A DNA stretch of 64,000 nucleotides from Alkalihalobacillus sp. LMS6 (GCF_024362765.1 NZ_CP093302.1:678001-742000); one strand, 5' to 3'. Positions 43,002 to 50,980 are shown, counted from the stretch's first letter. A program made the numbers and translations. Notes: a model not told the origin generated them from the sequence alone.

Positions 43002-44006
43002 ATGGAACAGCGATTACTGCAAGTGTTAGACGAACTTTACGAGATAAAATGTGAACATGTGAGTGCCGTGACAAACGAGATGTTTGCATGCAGAAACGAG
43101 GAAGAGTGTTATTTCGTTCGCGTAACAAATTATAAAACTGCAGAAGAGCAGCAGGCAGAAGTGGACTGGACTGTGTGGCTCTATGAGCAAGGACTAGCTG
43201 CACCTAAAGTCATCTTCTCTAAACGAGATCTCTCAATTGAAACCATAACCTATAAACATAAAACGGTACGCATGGTCGTCTATCAAGCGGCTTTGGGGGG
43301 CCATGTACAGAAGAGTGAATGGAATGGACCGATATTTGAACGGTTAGGGAAAGAACTTGGTAAAATTCATGGTAGGTCGCAAGCGTATCCTGGCAACAAG
43401 GCAGCAATTAAAGACTGGTATGTAAATGATGAATACAATTGGGCTAAATATATACCGAAAGAAGAAAAAGCCGTTCGAGCTATGATCGCAGAAATTTTTC
43501 GAGAGGTAGAAGCATTACCAAAAACAAAGGAGACTTACGGACTGGCTCATGGAGATGTGTGGCTAGAGAATGTCGTAGTCGACAAAACGAACCTTACGCT
43601 CATTGATTATCAAGATTGCGAAAAGCATTTTTATTTATTTGATTTAGTTGTGCCCGTTTATAGTGCGATGGAGTATTCCTTTGATGGGAAAGGGAGTATT
43701 GTCTCATACGTTCATGAAATAACAAAAGCAATCTTCCGGGGGTATGCCTCTGAATTTACGCTTCCCCCTGCACATATTGATCATGTGTTGCTAATGTTTA
43801 GATTGAAAGAAGCAGCTGATTATATGCTAATGCACATCTATGGCAATGACGTACGGACAGAAGAAGAGGAGCGTTTGTTCAATCTCTATCGATTAAAAAT
43901 CGAACAAAATCAACTTCGAACCATCATAACAGAGGAGCTAATTGTGGAATTGAAAGCGTTATTTTCAGCAGAAAAAGGGAAGGCGCCCTCCTCTCAAAAT
44001 TGTTAA
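43002..44006 (+). CDS. APH-fold phosphotransferase (aminoglycoside/choline kinase-like)
   Basis: Predicted 334-residue kinase of the APH superfamily. The catalytic loop is GLAHGDVWLENVVVD near residue 185 (His-Gly-Asp and Asn) and the metal-binding DYQDCEK follows near residue 206. The N-lobe is present around VYQAALGG. The ATG at 43002 is nine bases from GGAG; the upstream GTG and ATG are too close. The natural substrate is unknown. Resistance to an aminoglycoside or macrolide is possible but not shown. The 3' end overlaps the convergent MarR gene by four bases. Confidence 0.8.
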   Translation: MEQRLLQVLDELYEIKCEHVSAVTNEMFACRNEEECYFVRVTNYKTAEEQQAEVDWTVWLYEQGLAAPKVIFSKRDLSIETITYKHKTVRMVVYQAALGGHVQKSEWNGPIFERLGKELGKIHGRSQAYPGNKAAIKDWYVNDEYNWAKYIPKEEKAVRAMIAEIFREVEALPKTKETYGLAHGDVWLENVVVDKTNLTLIDYQDCEKHFYLFDLVVPVYSAMEYSFDGKGSIVSYVHEITKAIFRGYASEFTLPPAHIDHVLLMFRLKEAADYMLMHIYGNDVRTEEEERLFNLYRLKIEQNQLRTIITEELIVELKALFSAEKGKAPSSQNC

Positions 44007-44455
44007 TAATTTCGTTTATTGCCCTTTTTAACTTCATTCCAATCCACATTTATATTATCACTAACTTTTTGGAGGAGATCAAAGAGCGTTTCAATTTCCT
44101 CTGTAGATAAACCGTTTAAGGCTACTGCTTCAGAATGATTATTTTCACGCAATAAAAATTGATAAACGTCTTTTCCTCGATCTGTGGGGAAAAGTTTTTT
44201 TATTTTTTGATTGGTTGGATCCTCTTGCTTATAAATAAACCCTTGGCTTTCTAATTTTTTGACGGCTCTCGCTGTAGTTGTTCGATCCACCTTTAACATT
44301 TCAGCAATTTTCTCTTGGATGGAGCCTGGGTGTTCACAAATACGAATTAAATAGAGATATTGTCCTTTTGTTAATTCAATCTCTTTAAATTCAATATTGC
44401 TAATGGAATCGAGCGCACGGGCAATGGTGCCAATTTCACGTAGAATTTCTTTCAT
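44003..44455 (-). CDS. MarR-family transcriptional regulator
   Basis: Predicted 150-residue winged-helix regulator. The recognition region QEKIAEMLKVDRTTTARAVK and the wing IYKQEDPTNQKIKKLFPT are typical of MarR. AAGGAG lies nine bases before the ATG. It is divergent from the yjcF-like gene and a DHA2 exporter, with a 9-bp inverted repeat in between that fits a MarR operator. It probably represses that operon and itself. Confidence 0.85.
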   Translation of the reverse strand: MKEILREIGTIARALDSISNIEFKEIELTKGQYLYLIRICEHPGSIQEKIAEMLKVDRTTTARAVKKLESQGFIYKQEDPTNQKIKKLFPTDRGKDVYQFLLRENNHSEAVALNGLSTEEIETLFDLLQKVSDNINVDWNEVKKGNKRNY

Positions 44456-44472
44456 GTATAAAAACTCCTTCT

Positions 44473-44496
44473 TTTTTGTTGCAAATACAACAAAAA
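44473..44496. promoter_or_regulatory. MarR-type operator
   Basis: TTTTTGTTG (44473-44481), six bases, and CAACAAAAA (44488-44496) form a perfect inverted repeat between the divergent marR and GNAT genes. TTGTTG-N6-CAACAA is similar to known MarR-family sites. Confidence 0.6.
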
Positions 44497-44543
44497 TAAG
44501 TTACGTTAAAGTTGAACATTTGAATAGAAGTGAGGGCACAAAT

Positions 44544-44975
44544 ATGGATCGACAAATTATCACCAAACAAGATCAGTTAGAAGATGCGTTCGCCATCCGC
44601 AAAAAAGTATTTGTAGAAGAACAACACTGTCCAATCGAAGACGAATTTGATTCATTTGATGACTTAACGGCTGATTGTACACATGTTTTAGTTTATTATA
44701 ACGAAAAACCAGTCGGTACGGGAAGGGTTCGTCGTGTTGAAACGAAAGCAAAATTAGAGCGGATCTGCCTTCTAGAAGAATATCGAAAGCACGGCTTAGG
44801 AAAAGACATCATTGCTATGCTTGAAGATCGTGCAAGGAAGCTAGGTTGTGAGCATGCTATTTTACATGGCCAAACCCATGCAGAAGGGTTTTATAAAAAA
44901 TTAGGATACGTCACGACATCTGATGTATTTGAAGAAGACGGAATTCCACACATAAAAATGGAGAAGTCTTTTTAA
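44544..44975 (+). CDS. yjcF: GNAT acetyltransferase YjcF-like
   Basis: Predicted 143-residue acetyltransferase that matches B. subtilis YjcF (140 residues) over its full length. Conserved parts are AFAIRKKVFVEEQHCP, KPVGTGRVRRVETKAKLERICLL in two consecutive segments, EYRKHGLGKDII (acetyl-CoA loop), and HAEGFYKKLGY. The ATG at 44544 has GTGAGGG eight bases upstream; longer frames cover the operator. It precedes a DHA2 exporter by 25 bases. Confidence 0.8.
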   Translation: MDRQIITKQDQLEDAFAIRKKVFVEEQHCPIEDEFDSFDDLTADCTHVLVYYNEKPVGTGRVRRVETKAKLERICLLEEYRKHGLGKDIIAMLEDRARKLGCEHAILHGQTHAEGFYKKLGYVTTSDVFEEDGIPHIKMEKSF

Positions 44976-45000
44976 GTTAATTGGGAAGGAGGCGTAAACG

Positions 45001-46404
45001 ATGTCTGTTGAATTATTAACGCCTTTACGAAAAAAGATGCTGGTGGTCTCTATTTTATCTGCGTCTTTTTTGTTTTTGTTAAATCAGTTTTTGTTAATTA
45101 CAGCGTTTCCACAGATTATGGAAGATTTTTCGGTTAATGCCACCCAAGTACAGTGGTTAACAACCGCTTTTTTATTGACTACAACTATTTTAATTCCGAC
45201 AATGGGCTATTTTATGGGACGATTTCATGCGCGATCGTTAACGTTTGTTGCCATTTCCTTTTTTATTGTAGGAACCATTCTAGCGATTTTCGCACAAACG
45301 TTTTCTTTGTTAATTGTAGCAAGAGTTGTGCAAGCAGTTGGGGCTGGGATGATGCTGCCGCTTGTCCAAACGGTTTTACTGCTTGTCTATCCAATTGAGA
45401 AGCGAGGGTACGCCATGGGTTTGATGACCATGGTAGTGAATGTGGCGCCTGCAATAGGTCCATCAATTGCGGGTTATATTGTTGATTTATCCAACTGGCG
45501 CTTTTTGTTTTGGTTGGTATTGCCGCTAGCGGTTTTACTACTTGTTTTAAATATTATTTTTATGAGAAATATTACTGAGAGAGCGAATGCAACATTAAGC
45601 GTGCCGTCGCTGATCTTTTCAGCAATCGGGTTTGCTGGTATCATCTTAGCAATCAGTAACTTCAGTGTATACGGAATCAGCCTGTATGTCATAATTCCCG
45701 CAGTTATAGGAGTTATGTCGCTTAGCTTCTTTATTTGGAGTCAATTAACATCCGAACGACCGATGTTAAATTTGCGTTTATTTCGTTTAAAGTGGTTTGT
45801 CCATGGTACAGTACTGTCTTTTTTAATATCGGTATTGCTGTTATCGACTGAAACGCTATTGCCACTTTTTATTCAAGATGTGCAAGAACGATCTGCTTTT
45901 ATTTCAGGAATGACATTACTTCCTGGAACGTTGTTGCTTTCCGTAACGTCATTCCTCGCTGGACGATGGTTTGATCGCTATGGAGGGAAAATCTTGGGGA
46001 TTATTGGCTATTCCATAATGGTTTTAACATTTGTTTGGTTTACTTTTATGGGAGCCGAGACGAGTGTGGCCGCTATGATCATTTGCTTTAGCTTATTTAT
46101 GGGTGCAGTTGGTATTGTTATGACACCTGCTACAGCCATTGCGATGAATGCTTTGAAGCAAAAAGACCTTCCTCACGGTACAGCGATTTTGAACACGGTT
46201 AAGCAATTTGCCGCTGCATTAGGGGTGACGGTTTTAACGACGCTTGTTAGCTTAAGTGCTGCTCGACCAGAATACAGCTATGCTGAAGGAACATTAATTG
46301 GCTTATCACTAGCTTTTGCAACGATGGGTGTGCTTTCCTTTATTGCATTAATGCTAGCGATCTTTACACGAAATCGAAGCAAGTCATCAAATACGTTCAT
46401 GTAA
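45001..46404 (+). CDS. DHA2-family multidrug MFS exporter
   Basis: Predicted 467-residue protein with about 14 helices, characteristic of DHA2 drug:proton antiporters such as LmrB and Mdr. The motif QWLTTAFLLTTTILIPTMGYF and the helix-4 motif RVVQAVGAGMMLPLVQTV near residue 105 (motif B) are present, with NVAPAIGPSIAGYI as motif C. GGAAGGAGG precedes the ATG. It sits in an operon with yjcF under the MarR regulator. Substrates are unknown. Confidence 0.85.
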   Translation: MSVELLTPLRKKMLVVSILSASFLFLLNQFLLITAFPQIMEDFSVNATQVQWLTTAFLLTTTILIPTMGYFMGRFHARSLTFVAISFFIVGTILAIFAQTFSLLIVARVVQAVGAGMMLPLVQTVLLLVYPIEKRGYAMGLMTMVVNVAPAIGPSIAGYIVDLSNWRFLFWLVLPLAVLLLVLNIIFMRNITERANATLSVPSLIFSAIGFAGIILAISNFSVYGISLYVIIPAVIGVMSLSFFIWSQLTSERPMLNLRLFRLKWFVHGTVLSFLISVLLLSTETLLPLFIQDVQERSAFISGMTLLPGTLLLSVTSFLAGRWFDRYGGKILGIIGYSIMVLTFVWFTFMGAETSVAAMIICFSLFMGAVGIVMTPATAIAMNALKQKDLPHGTAILNTVKQFAAALGVTVLTTLVSLSAARPEYSYAEGTLIGLSLAFATMGVLSFIALMLAIFTRNRSKSSNTFM

Positions 46405-46409
46405 TTCTG

Positions 46410-46441
46410 ACACCCTAGGTATTGAACTAGGGTGTTTTTAT
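46410..46441. terminator. Terminator of the DHA2 operon
   Basis: ACACCCTAG (46410-46418) pairs perfectly with CTAGGGTGT (46427-46435), followed by TTTTTAT. It also overlaps the end of the convergent gene. Confidence 0.8.
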
Positions 46442-46911
46442 GTAATCATACAGTTCATAACTATTTGTTCGCCAATACGACCAACACGTCTTTCTCCTGT
46501 ATCGAAAAAGCCTGATTTCTTATAAAGTTTTTGAGCAGGTATGTTCTTCTTGTTAACCACAAGAACAATTTCATTTTTATCTGGGAAGTGGGTCTGAATA
46601 TAGGGAGATACGAGATCCATTGCTTGATTTGCATAACCTTTACCTTGCTCACATTGATTAACGGTGAGAGTTGTGAGCAACATCGCCTGAAGATTGGGTG
46701 AATAATCTTGGACGCGCTCTGTTTCATGAAGTAAGAAAAAGCCTACGGGTTGATCGGTGGCATTTGTCATAACAATACGATGCTGTCCTGGTTTATTTGT
46801 ACGTAAATACTTATTTGGTAAAGCAGAAAATTGAATTTGCTCAGGTGGAAGGTGAAAAGCTTGTAAAGCAGCATCATATTTGGAGTGATAAGGCACTAAG
46901 TTTATTGTCAT
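46438..46911 (-). CDS. GNAT family acetyltransferase
   Basis: Predicted 157-residue acetyltransferase. The acetyl-CoA loop reads QCEQGKGYANQAM near residue 88, and the C-terminal NIPAQKLYKKSGF near residue 122 is typical. Some resemblance to spermidine and ribosomal-protein acetyltransferases is seen, but the substrate is unknown. AGGGAG precedes the ATG. It converges with the DHA2 exporter. Confidence 0.75.
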   Translation of the reverse strand: MTINLVPYHSKYDAALQAFHLPPEQIQFSALPNKYLRTNKPGQHRIVMTNATDQPVGFFLLHETERVQDYSPNLQAMLLTTLTVNQCEQGKGYANQAMDLVSPYIQTHFPDKNEIVLVVNKKNIPAQKLYKKSGFFDTGERRVGRIGEQIVMNCMIT

Positions 46912-47067
46912 AACAGTCTCCCTTTAGAACGTTTGTTCTTATCATAATCGAAAAATTGGCTAGAAGCAAGAATTTTGTATATTTTTGGAACGAAAACGAT
47001 TTATGCATGATTCGCGTGTATAAGAATGCGTTGTTTTATTATCCTACTATTGAGGAGGTGAGAGAAA

Positions 47068-47208
47068 ATGGGTAGAGATCGTCAAGAAAAGAAATTAAAA
47101 GAAAGTGGACGTGTGGAGTCTGACAGAGACGTTGGTTTACGCTATAAGGGAGCAACAAAGATGTCTGGGCCTGAAGAAGCAAGAAGGTTAAATGACGGTC
47201 ATAAGTAG
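47068..47208 (+). CDS. ypzI: YpzI-like small basic protein (46 aa)
   Basis: A 46-residue frame with a very strong ribosome binding site (GAGGAGGTGAG) seven bases before the ATG. The peptide is highly charged, starting MGRDRQEKKLKESGRVESDR, and contains YKGAT and SGPEEARR. This matches my memory of the YpzI family of small Bacillus proteins of unknown function. A perfect terminator follows, so it forms its own transcript. Confidence 0.7.
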   Translation: MGRDRQEKKLKESGRVESDRDVGLRYKGATKMSGPEEARRLNDGHK

Positions 47209-47215
47209 AAAAAAT

Positions 47216-47247
47216 ACATGCAATCATCAACTTGATTGCATGTTTTA
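47216..47247 (+). terminator. Terminator after the ypzI-like gene
   Basis: ACATGCAATCA (47216-47226) and TGATTGCATGT (47233-47243) form a perfect 11-bp stem followed by TTTT. Confidence 0.85.
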
Positions 47248-47378
47248 GTTTAAATTGCTATATTATCGGGTATAAATAATATTTATTTTTAAAATATACT
47301 GTCATTTCATCTGTTTATGTGTCATAATAGACATACAGCAATATTTTCGGCTGAATCATTGTAGGGAGGTCCCGAACA

Positions 47379-47561
47379 TTGTATAAAATTATACGAATGT
47401 TAAACGGGGCAACAGAGACCCTTAAAGACACGAACAGCCAACTAGATAAGGTATTTATTGATCCTGTTGCCGCGCAATCATTGGCAAGCAAATTGAACAA
47501 TCATCTTTACAAAAATGCTGAACGTTGGAAAGTCACAACCATTAATGGCGTTGATTATTAA
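47379..47561 (+). CDS. Small hypothetical protein (60 aa)
   Basis: A 60-residue soluble protein from a TTG start with GGGAGG nine bases upstream. It is rich in Asn, Leu and Lys (DPVAAQSLASKLNNHLYKNAE) and shows no transmembrane segment or Cys. A hairpin terminator follows at once. I do not recognise the family; the ribosome binding site and terminator argue that it is a real gene. Confidence 0.55.
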   Translation: MYKIIRMLNGATETLKDTNSQLDKVFIDPVAAQSLASKLNNHLYKNAERWKVTTINGVDY

Positions 47562-47568
47562 GATAGAG

Positions 47569-47597
47569 AAGCGATCACAGGTATGGTTGCTTTTTTT
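47569..47597 (+). terminator. Terminator after the 60-aa gene
   Basis: AAGCGATC (47569-47576) pairs with GGTTGCTT (47585-47592) with two G-U pairs, followed by T7. Confidence 0.6.
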
Positions 47598-47617
47598 GTG
47601 GTTGGAGGTATTTTATT

Positions 47618-47739
47618 CTAGCGCGTCCAGAAACTTGTGTTGTTCTTGCAGAAAAAGGGCATGACAGATCGGGGATAATAAACTTCCTTTTGATGTTCGG
47701 GCAGTCATTCAAGCGATTATTAAACAAAACAAAAGCTAG
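47618..47739 (+). pseudogene. Possible decayed gene remnant
   Basis: Two short coding-like stretches lie in different frames: LARPETCVVLAEKGHD from 47618, and DNKLPFDVRAVIQAIIKQNK from 47674 ending in TAG at 47737. Neither has a start codon with a ribosome binding site. The residue composition looks protein-like, so this may be the eroded end of a gene. It could also be chance. Confidence 0.25.
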
Positions 47740-47757
47740 CCATCTTGGCTAGCTTTT
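47731..47757. terminator. Bidirectional terminator of the LysM-3D gene
   Basis: AAAAGCTAGCC (47731-47741) and GGCTAGCTTTT (47747-47757) form a perfect 11-bp stem with a T-rich continuation on the minus strand. Confidence 0.8.
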
Positions 47758-47765
47758 AATGTTAC

Positions 47766-48563
47766 TTATTCATATACGTGGATCGTTAGGTTTTGACGAC
47801 CGAAGTTAAGAGCATCTTGTTGTTCAGGCATAAATAGGTCAATTTTGTTGCCTGTGATTGCGCCACCGATATCTCCTGCAATTGCTTCGCCGTAACCTTC
47901 AACGTATACAGTGCTTCCTAGAGGGATCACGCTAGGGTCTACTGCAATTACTTTTTGATTAGGGTTCGCTCTTAAGTCAATACCTGTATAAGTTACACCT
48001 GAGCACCCTTCACAAAATGCTGTGTACGCTGTCGCTTCTACGTTCATAGTTGTTGCACCGTCAGATTGTGTAGGCTCTGAACTACTAGACTCTGTTGATT
48101 CGTTCGAGCTAGAAGACTGGCTCGCTTCTGAACTACTAGACTCTGTTGATTCGTTTGAGCTAGAAGGCTGGCTCGCTTCTGAGCTACTAGACTCTGTTGA
48201 TTCATTTGAGCTAGAAGATTGGCTTGCTTCTGAACTACTAGACTCGTTTGCTGAGCTTGTAGATTCAGTAGACTCGCTTGAGCTTTGGTTATTTGAAGAC
48301 TCTTGTGGAGCTGAGTCATTTGATTGAATTTCACCTTTCACTTGACCTTGTTCGCCTTCACCAGGCATTGTTAATTGTTGGCCAATGAAAATTAAATGCT
48401 TATCGTAAATCTCTGGGTTTAACTCAACGATATTTTGAACTTCTGTCTGATGTTGATTTGCTATTTCACTAAGTGTGTCTCCACTTTTGACTTCATATGC
48501 AAATGCTGGAGTAGCAACAAGTACAGATCCTAGGACGGCTAATGATGAAACGAATTTTTTCAT
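47766..48563 (-). CDS. Secreted LysM-3D domain cell-wall protein (YocH-like)
   Basis: Predicted 265-residue exported protein. Residues 1-22 are a signal peptide ending AFA. One LysM peptidoglycan-binding domain follows (YEVKSGDTLSEIANQHQ and GQQLTMPG). A Ser/Glu-rich linker has 17-residue repeats. The C-terminal 3D domain has the Asp residues in AVDPSVIPLG, AGDIGGAI and NKIDLFM, the lytic-transglycosylase-like fold of MltA and YocH. B. subtilis YocH is a WalR-controlled autolysin. A sigma-A promoter and WalR-like boxes lie upstream. Confidence 0.85.
   Translation of the reverse strand: MKKFVSSLAVLGSVLVATPAFAYEVKSGDTLSEIANQHQTEVQNIVELNPEIYDKHLIFIGQQLTMPGEGEQGQVKGEIQSNDSAPQESSNNQSSSESTESTSSANESSSSEASQSSSSNESTESSSSEASQPSSSNESTESSSSEASQSSSSNESTESSSSEPTQSDGATTMNVEATAYTAFCEGCSGVTYTGIDLRANPNQKVIAVDPSVIPLGSTVYVEGYGEAIAGDIGGAITGNKIDLFMPEQQDALNFGRQNLTIHVYE
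48076..48281. repeat. 51-bp tandem repeats inside the LysM-3D gene
   Basis: The marker TCTGA recurs at 48076, 48127, 48178 and 48229, exactly 51 bases apart, with nearly identical sequence between. The units encode 17 residues of Ser/Glu-rich linker (SSSSEASQ and SSSNESTE). The fourth unit is degenerate. Units keep the reading frame, so copy number can vary without a frameshift. Confidence 0.85.
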
Positions 48564-48686
48564 ACTGTAAAACTCCCCTTATAATTTAGTATTCATCCCC
48601 CATAAAATGGAACTATGAAAATGTGTAAGATGAGTCGTTCTTGGTTTGAATTCCATTTTTGTGCGGGATGTCTCTCGCAAGTCCAA

Positions 48687-48715
48687 ACTATACAGAACAA
48701 AGAGAGAGCTTTCAA
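48687..48715 (-). promoter_or_regulatory. Sigma-A promoter of the LysM-3D gene
   Basis: On the minus strand, TTGAAA (48715-48710), a 17-base spacer, and TATAGT (48692-48687). It predicts an untranslated leader of about 115 bases. Confidence 0.6.
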
Positions 48716-48740
48716 CCCATAATCAAGGAAGTAATAAACT

Positions 48741-48757
48741 TGTAAAATTCCTGTAAT
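48741..48757 (+). promoter_or_regulatory. WalR-box-like direct repeat 1
   Basis: TGTAAA-N5-TGTAAT fits the known WalR consensus TGTWAH-N5-TGTWAH. It lies upstream of the -35 of the LysM-3D gene, in the opposite orientation to the gene. Confidence 0.5.
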
Positions 48758-48840
48758 CCGCATAGGTAAAGCGATCGATGGAGTAGACTGGGGAAAATGT
48801 ACTAGCGATCACTTGTTCAGCTTATTCGACAAATGATGAT

Positions 48841-48857
48841 ATTACACGTATGTTACA
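48841..48857 (-). promoter_or_regulatory. WalR-box-like direct repeat 2
   Basis: On the minus strand, TGTAAC-N5-TGTAAT fits the WalR consensus in the same orientation as the LysM-3D gene. It lies about 280 bases upstream of its start codon, and may instead serve the region near the next gene. Confidence 0.4.
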
Positions 48858-48923
48858 AAGAAAAAGTCTATAAAAGTGTTGATTTCGGGTATATGAATAG
48901 GTAGACCAAGAATAGTAGGGTGA

Positions 48924-49175
48924 TTAAGCCGAAGAGAAAGTAGACGTGATCCATGCAAGTAGAGAGCTAATTGTTAGCACACGAATTGTTGCTAAAAGGA
49001 ATGCGTCTGTACGTATGTAGTTAATTACAAAATAGCTGAAAAGGATAAAAATAAACGGCACGGTGTACATAAAAACCGTAGAATCGATCGTCATTGGTAT
49101 AGCAATAAGGCTAATCGTTAAGAGATAGAAATAGGAAATAAAGAGTGGGATCGTTAATAGACATGCATGAATCAT
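48924..49175 (-). CDS. Small membrane protein (83 aa)
   Basis: Predicted 83-residue protein that is almost entirely hydrophobic, with two or three transmembrane helices. Only one basic cluster (YIRTD) is seen. AAGGAG lies eight bases before the ATG at 49175, so it is probably real. I do not recognise a family. It lies upstream of the LysM-3D gene on the same strand but is separated from it by 360 bases that carry that gene's promoter and WalR-like boxes. Confidence 0.6.
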   Translation of the reverse strand: MIHACLLTIPLFISYFYLLTISLIAIPMTIDSTVFMYTVPFIFILFSYFVINYIRTDAFLLATIRVLTISSLLAWITSTFSSA

Positions 49176-49284
49176 GTATTTTTCTCCTTGTCCATAAGGT
49201 TCGCTATCTCTACTATTAACGAAACGTTTCTTAAATAAACATACGTTCCTTCATTAAACCGTGAGAATGGCTCGTTAGTAAAGC

Positions 49285-49327
49285 GCACTCGAAGTGGATT
49301 TGAAAATTGAAATCGACTATCGAGTGC
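49285..49327. terminator. Possible terminator after the DUF554 gene
   Basis: GCACTCGA (49285-49292) and TCGAGTGC (49320-49327) form a perfect 8-bp stem with a 27-base loop. The T run on the minus strand is weak. Confidence 0.4.
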
Positions 49328-49332
49328 ATGTT

Positions 49333-50037
49333 TTACATTAAAAAGCTTTGAAACGCTACGACAAGGCCTACAACAATCACAAGGCTTGGAAGTAAATTCG
49401 CAATCTTAACGTCAATGACATTTAAGAGGTTAAGACCAATGGCAAGGATTAAAATCCCGCCGATGCACGTAATTTCTGCAATCACAAGGTCCATTAACAC
49501 ATCTGGAACAAACCGATCAATCTGGTTTGCTAATAGCGTAATGCTTGCTTGATAAAGAAAAACGGGTATCGCGGCAAATAATACACCAATCCCTAACGTT
49601 GACGAAATAATGAGAGCTGAGAAGCCATCAATAGAAGATTTCGTAAAAAGTAAACTATGATCCCCACGCAATGCTGCTTCAAGTGGACCGAGAATTGCTA
49701 GTGCTCCAGTGGCAAATATAAGCGTTGAACTTACAAAAGCTTGTGCCACATTTCCTTGACTATTTTTTCCTAGTCGCTTTCCTAGCCAGCCCCCAAGTTG
49801 ATTGAGTCGGTCATCAATTCGTAACCAACCCCCAACAAGTGCGCCGCTCGTTAAACTAACAATGATAATTAAAAAATTCTGCCCCGTAACAGCCATTTGC
49901 ATGCCAATGACAATTAAGGCAAGTGATAAAGCCTGCATGACAAGCTTTCGTATATCCTCGGGTACATTTCGTATGCGTACGCCGATTAATGAAGCAACAG
50001 CAATGGCTGCCGCGTTAATAATTGTTCCTAATAACAT
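49333..50037 (-). CDS. DUF554 membrane protein (YdfK/YqgA-like)
   Basis: Predicted 234-residue integral membrane protein, near the 229 residues of B. subtilis YdfK. About six to seven helices are visible; the N-terminal LLGTIINAAAIAVASLIG and the central AFVSSTLIFATGALAILGPLE are typical of DUF554. SIDGFSALIISSTLGIGVLF also matches. The ATG at 50037 has GAGGCG six bases upstream; the longer frame to 50076 lacks a better site. The function is unknown; a transporter role is often suggested. Confidence 0.8.
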   Translation of the reverse strand: MLLGTIINAAAIAVASLIGVRIRNVPEDIRKLVMQALSLALIVIGMQMAVTGQNFLIIIVSLTSGALVGGWLRIDDRLNQLGGWLGKRLGKNSQGNVAQAFVSSTLIFATGALAILGPLEAALRGDHSLLFTKSSIDGFSALIISSTLGIGVLFAAIPVFLYQASITLLANQIDRFVPDVLMDLVIAEITCIGGILILAIGLNLLNVIDVKIANLLPSLVIVVGLVVAFQSFLM

Positions 50038-50140
50038 CTTACGCCTCATTCCATCCTGCATTTCACTCAGAAGCAATGCTTCATTATAGCAAATTCATTT
50101 AGCATGTTAAAGTACTTCGGAATGCTAAAGAGTATTCAGT

Positions 50141-50257
50141 TTATTGCAGGTGACAAATGGGCGTCGTCCGATTTACAGGGAAAAAACAAACCGCTGTGAG
50201 GAACAGAATTAGAACACCTAATACAATAAGAAGGAGAAACCATTCCCAAAAAGACAT
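50141..50257 (-). CDS. Candidate small membrane peptide (38 aa)
   Basis: A 38-residue frame 32 bases after the tetR stop on the same strand. It reads MSFWEWFLLLIVLGVLILFL at the start, a single strong transmembrane helix, followed by a short polar tail. The Shine-Dalgarno is weak (GGCGAG). It could be translated by reinitiation after the regulator. Homology is unknown. Confidence 0.4.
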   Translation of the reverse strand: MSFWEWFLLLIVLGVLILFLTAVCFFPVNRTTPICHLQ

Positions 50258-50289
50258 CTTGTACCATTTGTCTCGCCGGTATCGCCTTT

Positions 50290-50940
50290 TCAAGTAGATT
50301 CGTTGCCTTTTACATAGGAAAGCAACATCTCTTTTAAGCGTTGTTGCTGGCGGTGAGGTGCTATATCTTCCTCTAAGTACGTAATTGGTGATTTGAGCGT
50401 AATATTGCTTCCGAACGTTCCATAGCTGTTAATTGCAGTAATAATGGTTTCTTTGACAGGGACATCGGTTCGAAATGATTTGTCTTGAATGCCTTCGTCA
50501 ATAAGATGCAGGACAAGATCGGCTACTCGTTTTTGTGTATCAATATAGTCTTGAATCGTATCCAATGGTTCTTGAGAAAATGAGGCGTAGCTCTCAAACG
50601 CTTCTCTAAATACGGCGCTTTTACTTAGTGTATCGCTTGAATCGATGGTTAATAAATCAAAAAGCTTGATGAGTCGATCGTAAGCGGGAATGTCTTCGTA
50701 AACGATTTCAAAAAAAGAGGATACATGTTTTTCTAAATTATGACTCGCTACAGCTACAATTAAGCGGTCTTTTTTTGGGAAGTAACGGAACAATGTGGCA
50801 ATCCCAATTTCCTCTTTATCTGCAACGTCTTGCATTTGTACTTGGTCTAAACCGTGTTCTAGAAAAAGCATTTCTGCCGTTTGAACAATTGACTGGTAGC
50901 GACGAGTTTTGTTTTCTGAGCGTTTCGTTGATTCAGGCAT
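50290..50940 (-). CDS. TetR-family transcriptional regulator
   Basis: Predicted 216-residue regulator. The HTH is at residues about 17-60 (IVQTAEMLFLEHGLDQVQMQDVADKE in two parts, then IGIATLFRYFPKKDRLIVAV). The C-terminal part is a helical ligand-binding domain. AAGGAG lies six bases before the ATG at 50940. It is divergent from a two-gene SDR operon; a 27-bp palindrome at that operon's transcription start is its probable operator. Confidence 0.85.
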   Translation of the reverse strand: MPESTKRSENKTRRYQSIVQTAEMLFLEHGLDQVQMQDVADKEEIGIATLFRYFPKKDRLIVAVASHNLEKHVSSFFEIVYEDIPAYDRLIKLFDLLTIDSSDTLSKSAVFREAFESYASFSQEPLDTIQDYIDTQKRVADLVLHLIDEGIQDKSFRTDVPVKETIITAINSYGTFGSNITLKSPITYLEEDIAPHRQQQRLKEMLLSYVKGNEST

Positions 50941-50980
50941 AAAGGCTCCTTTTTTACACATGATATATTGAGTGTATAAC

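Noticed and set aside
48076-48281. Regular repeats that could suggest a CRISPR array
   Set aside because: The units are contiguous with no unique spacers and lie in frame inside a coding sequence.
48022-48327. Plus-strand open frame of 101 codons rich in Asp, Ser and Glu
   Set aside because: It is the antisense of the 51-bp repeats in the LysM-3D gene. The repeats keep that frame open, and there is no ribosome binding site.
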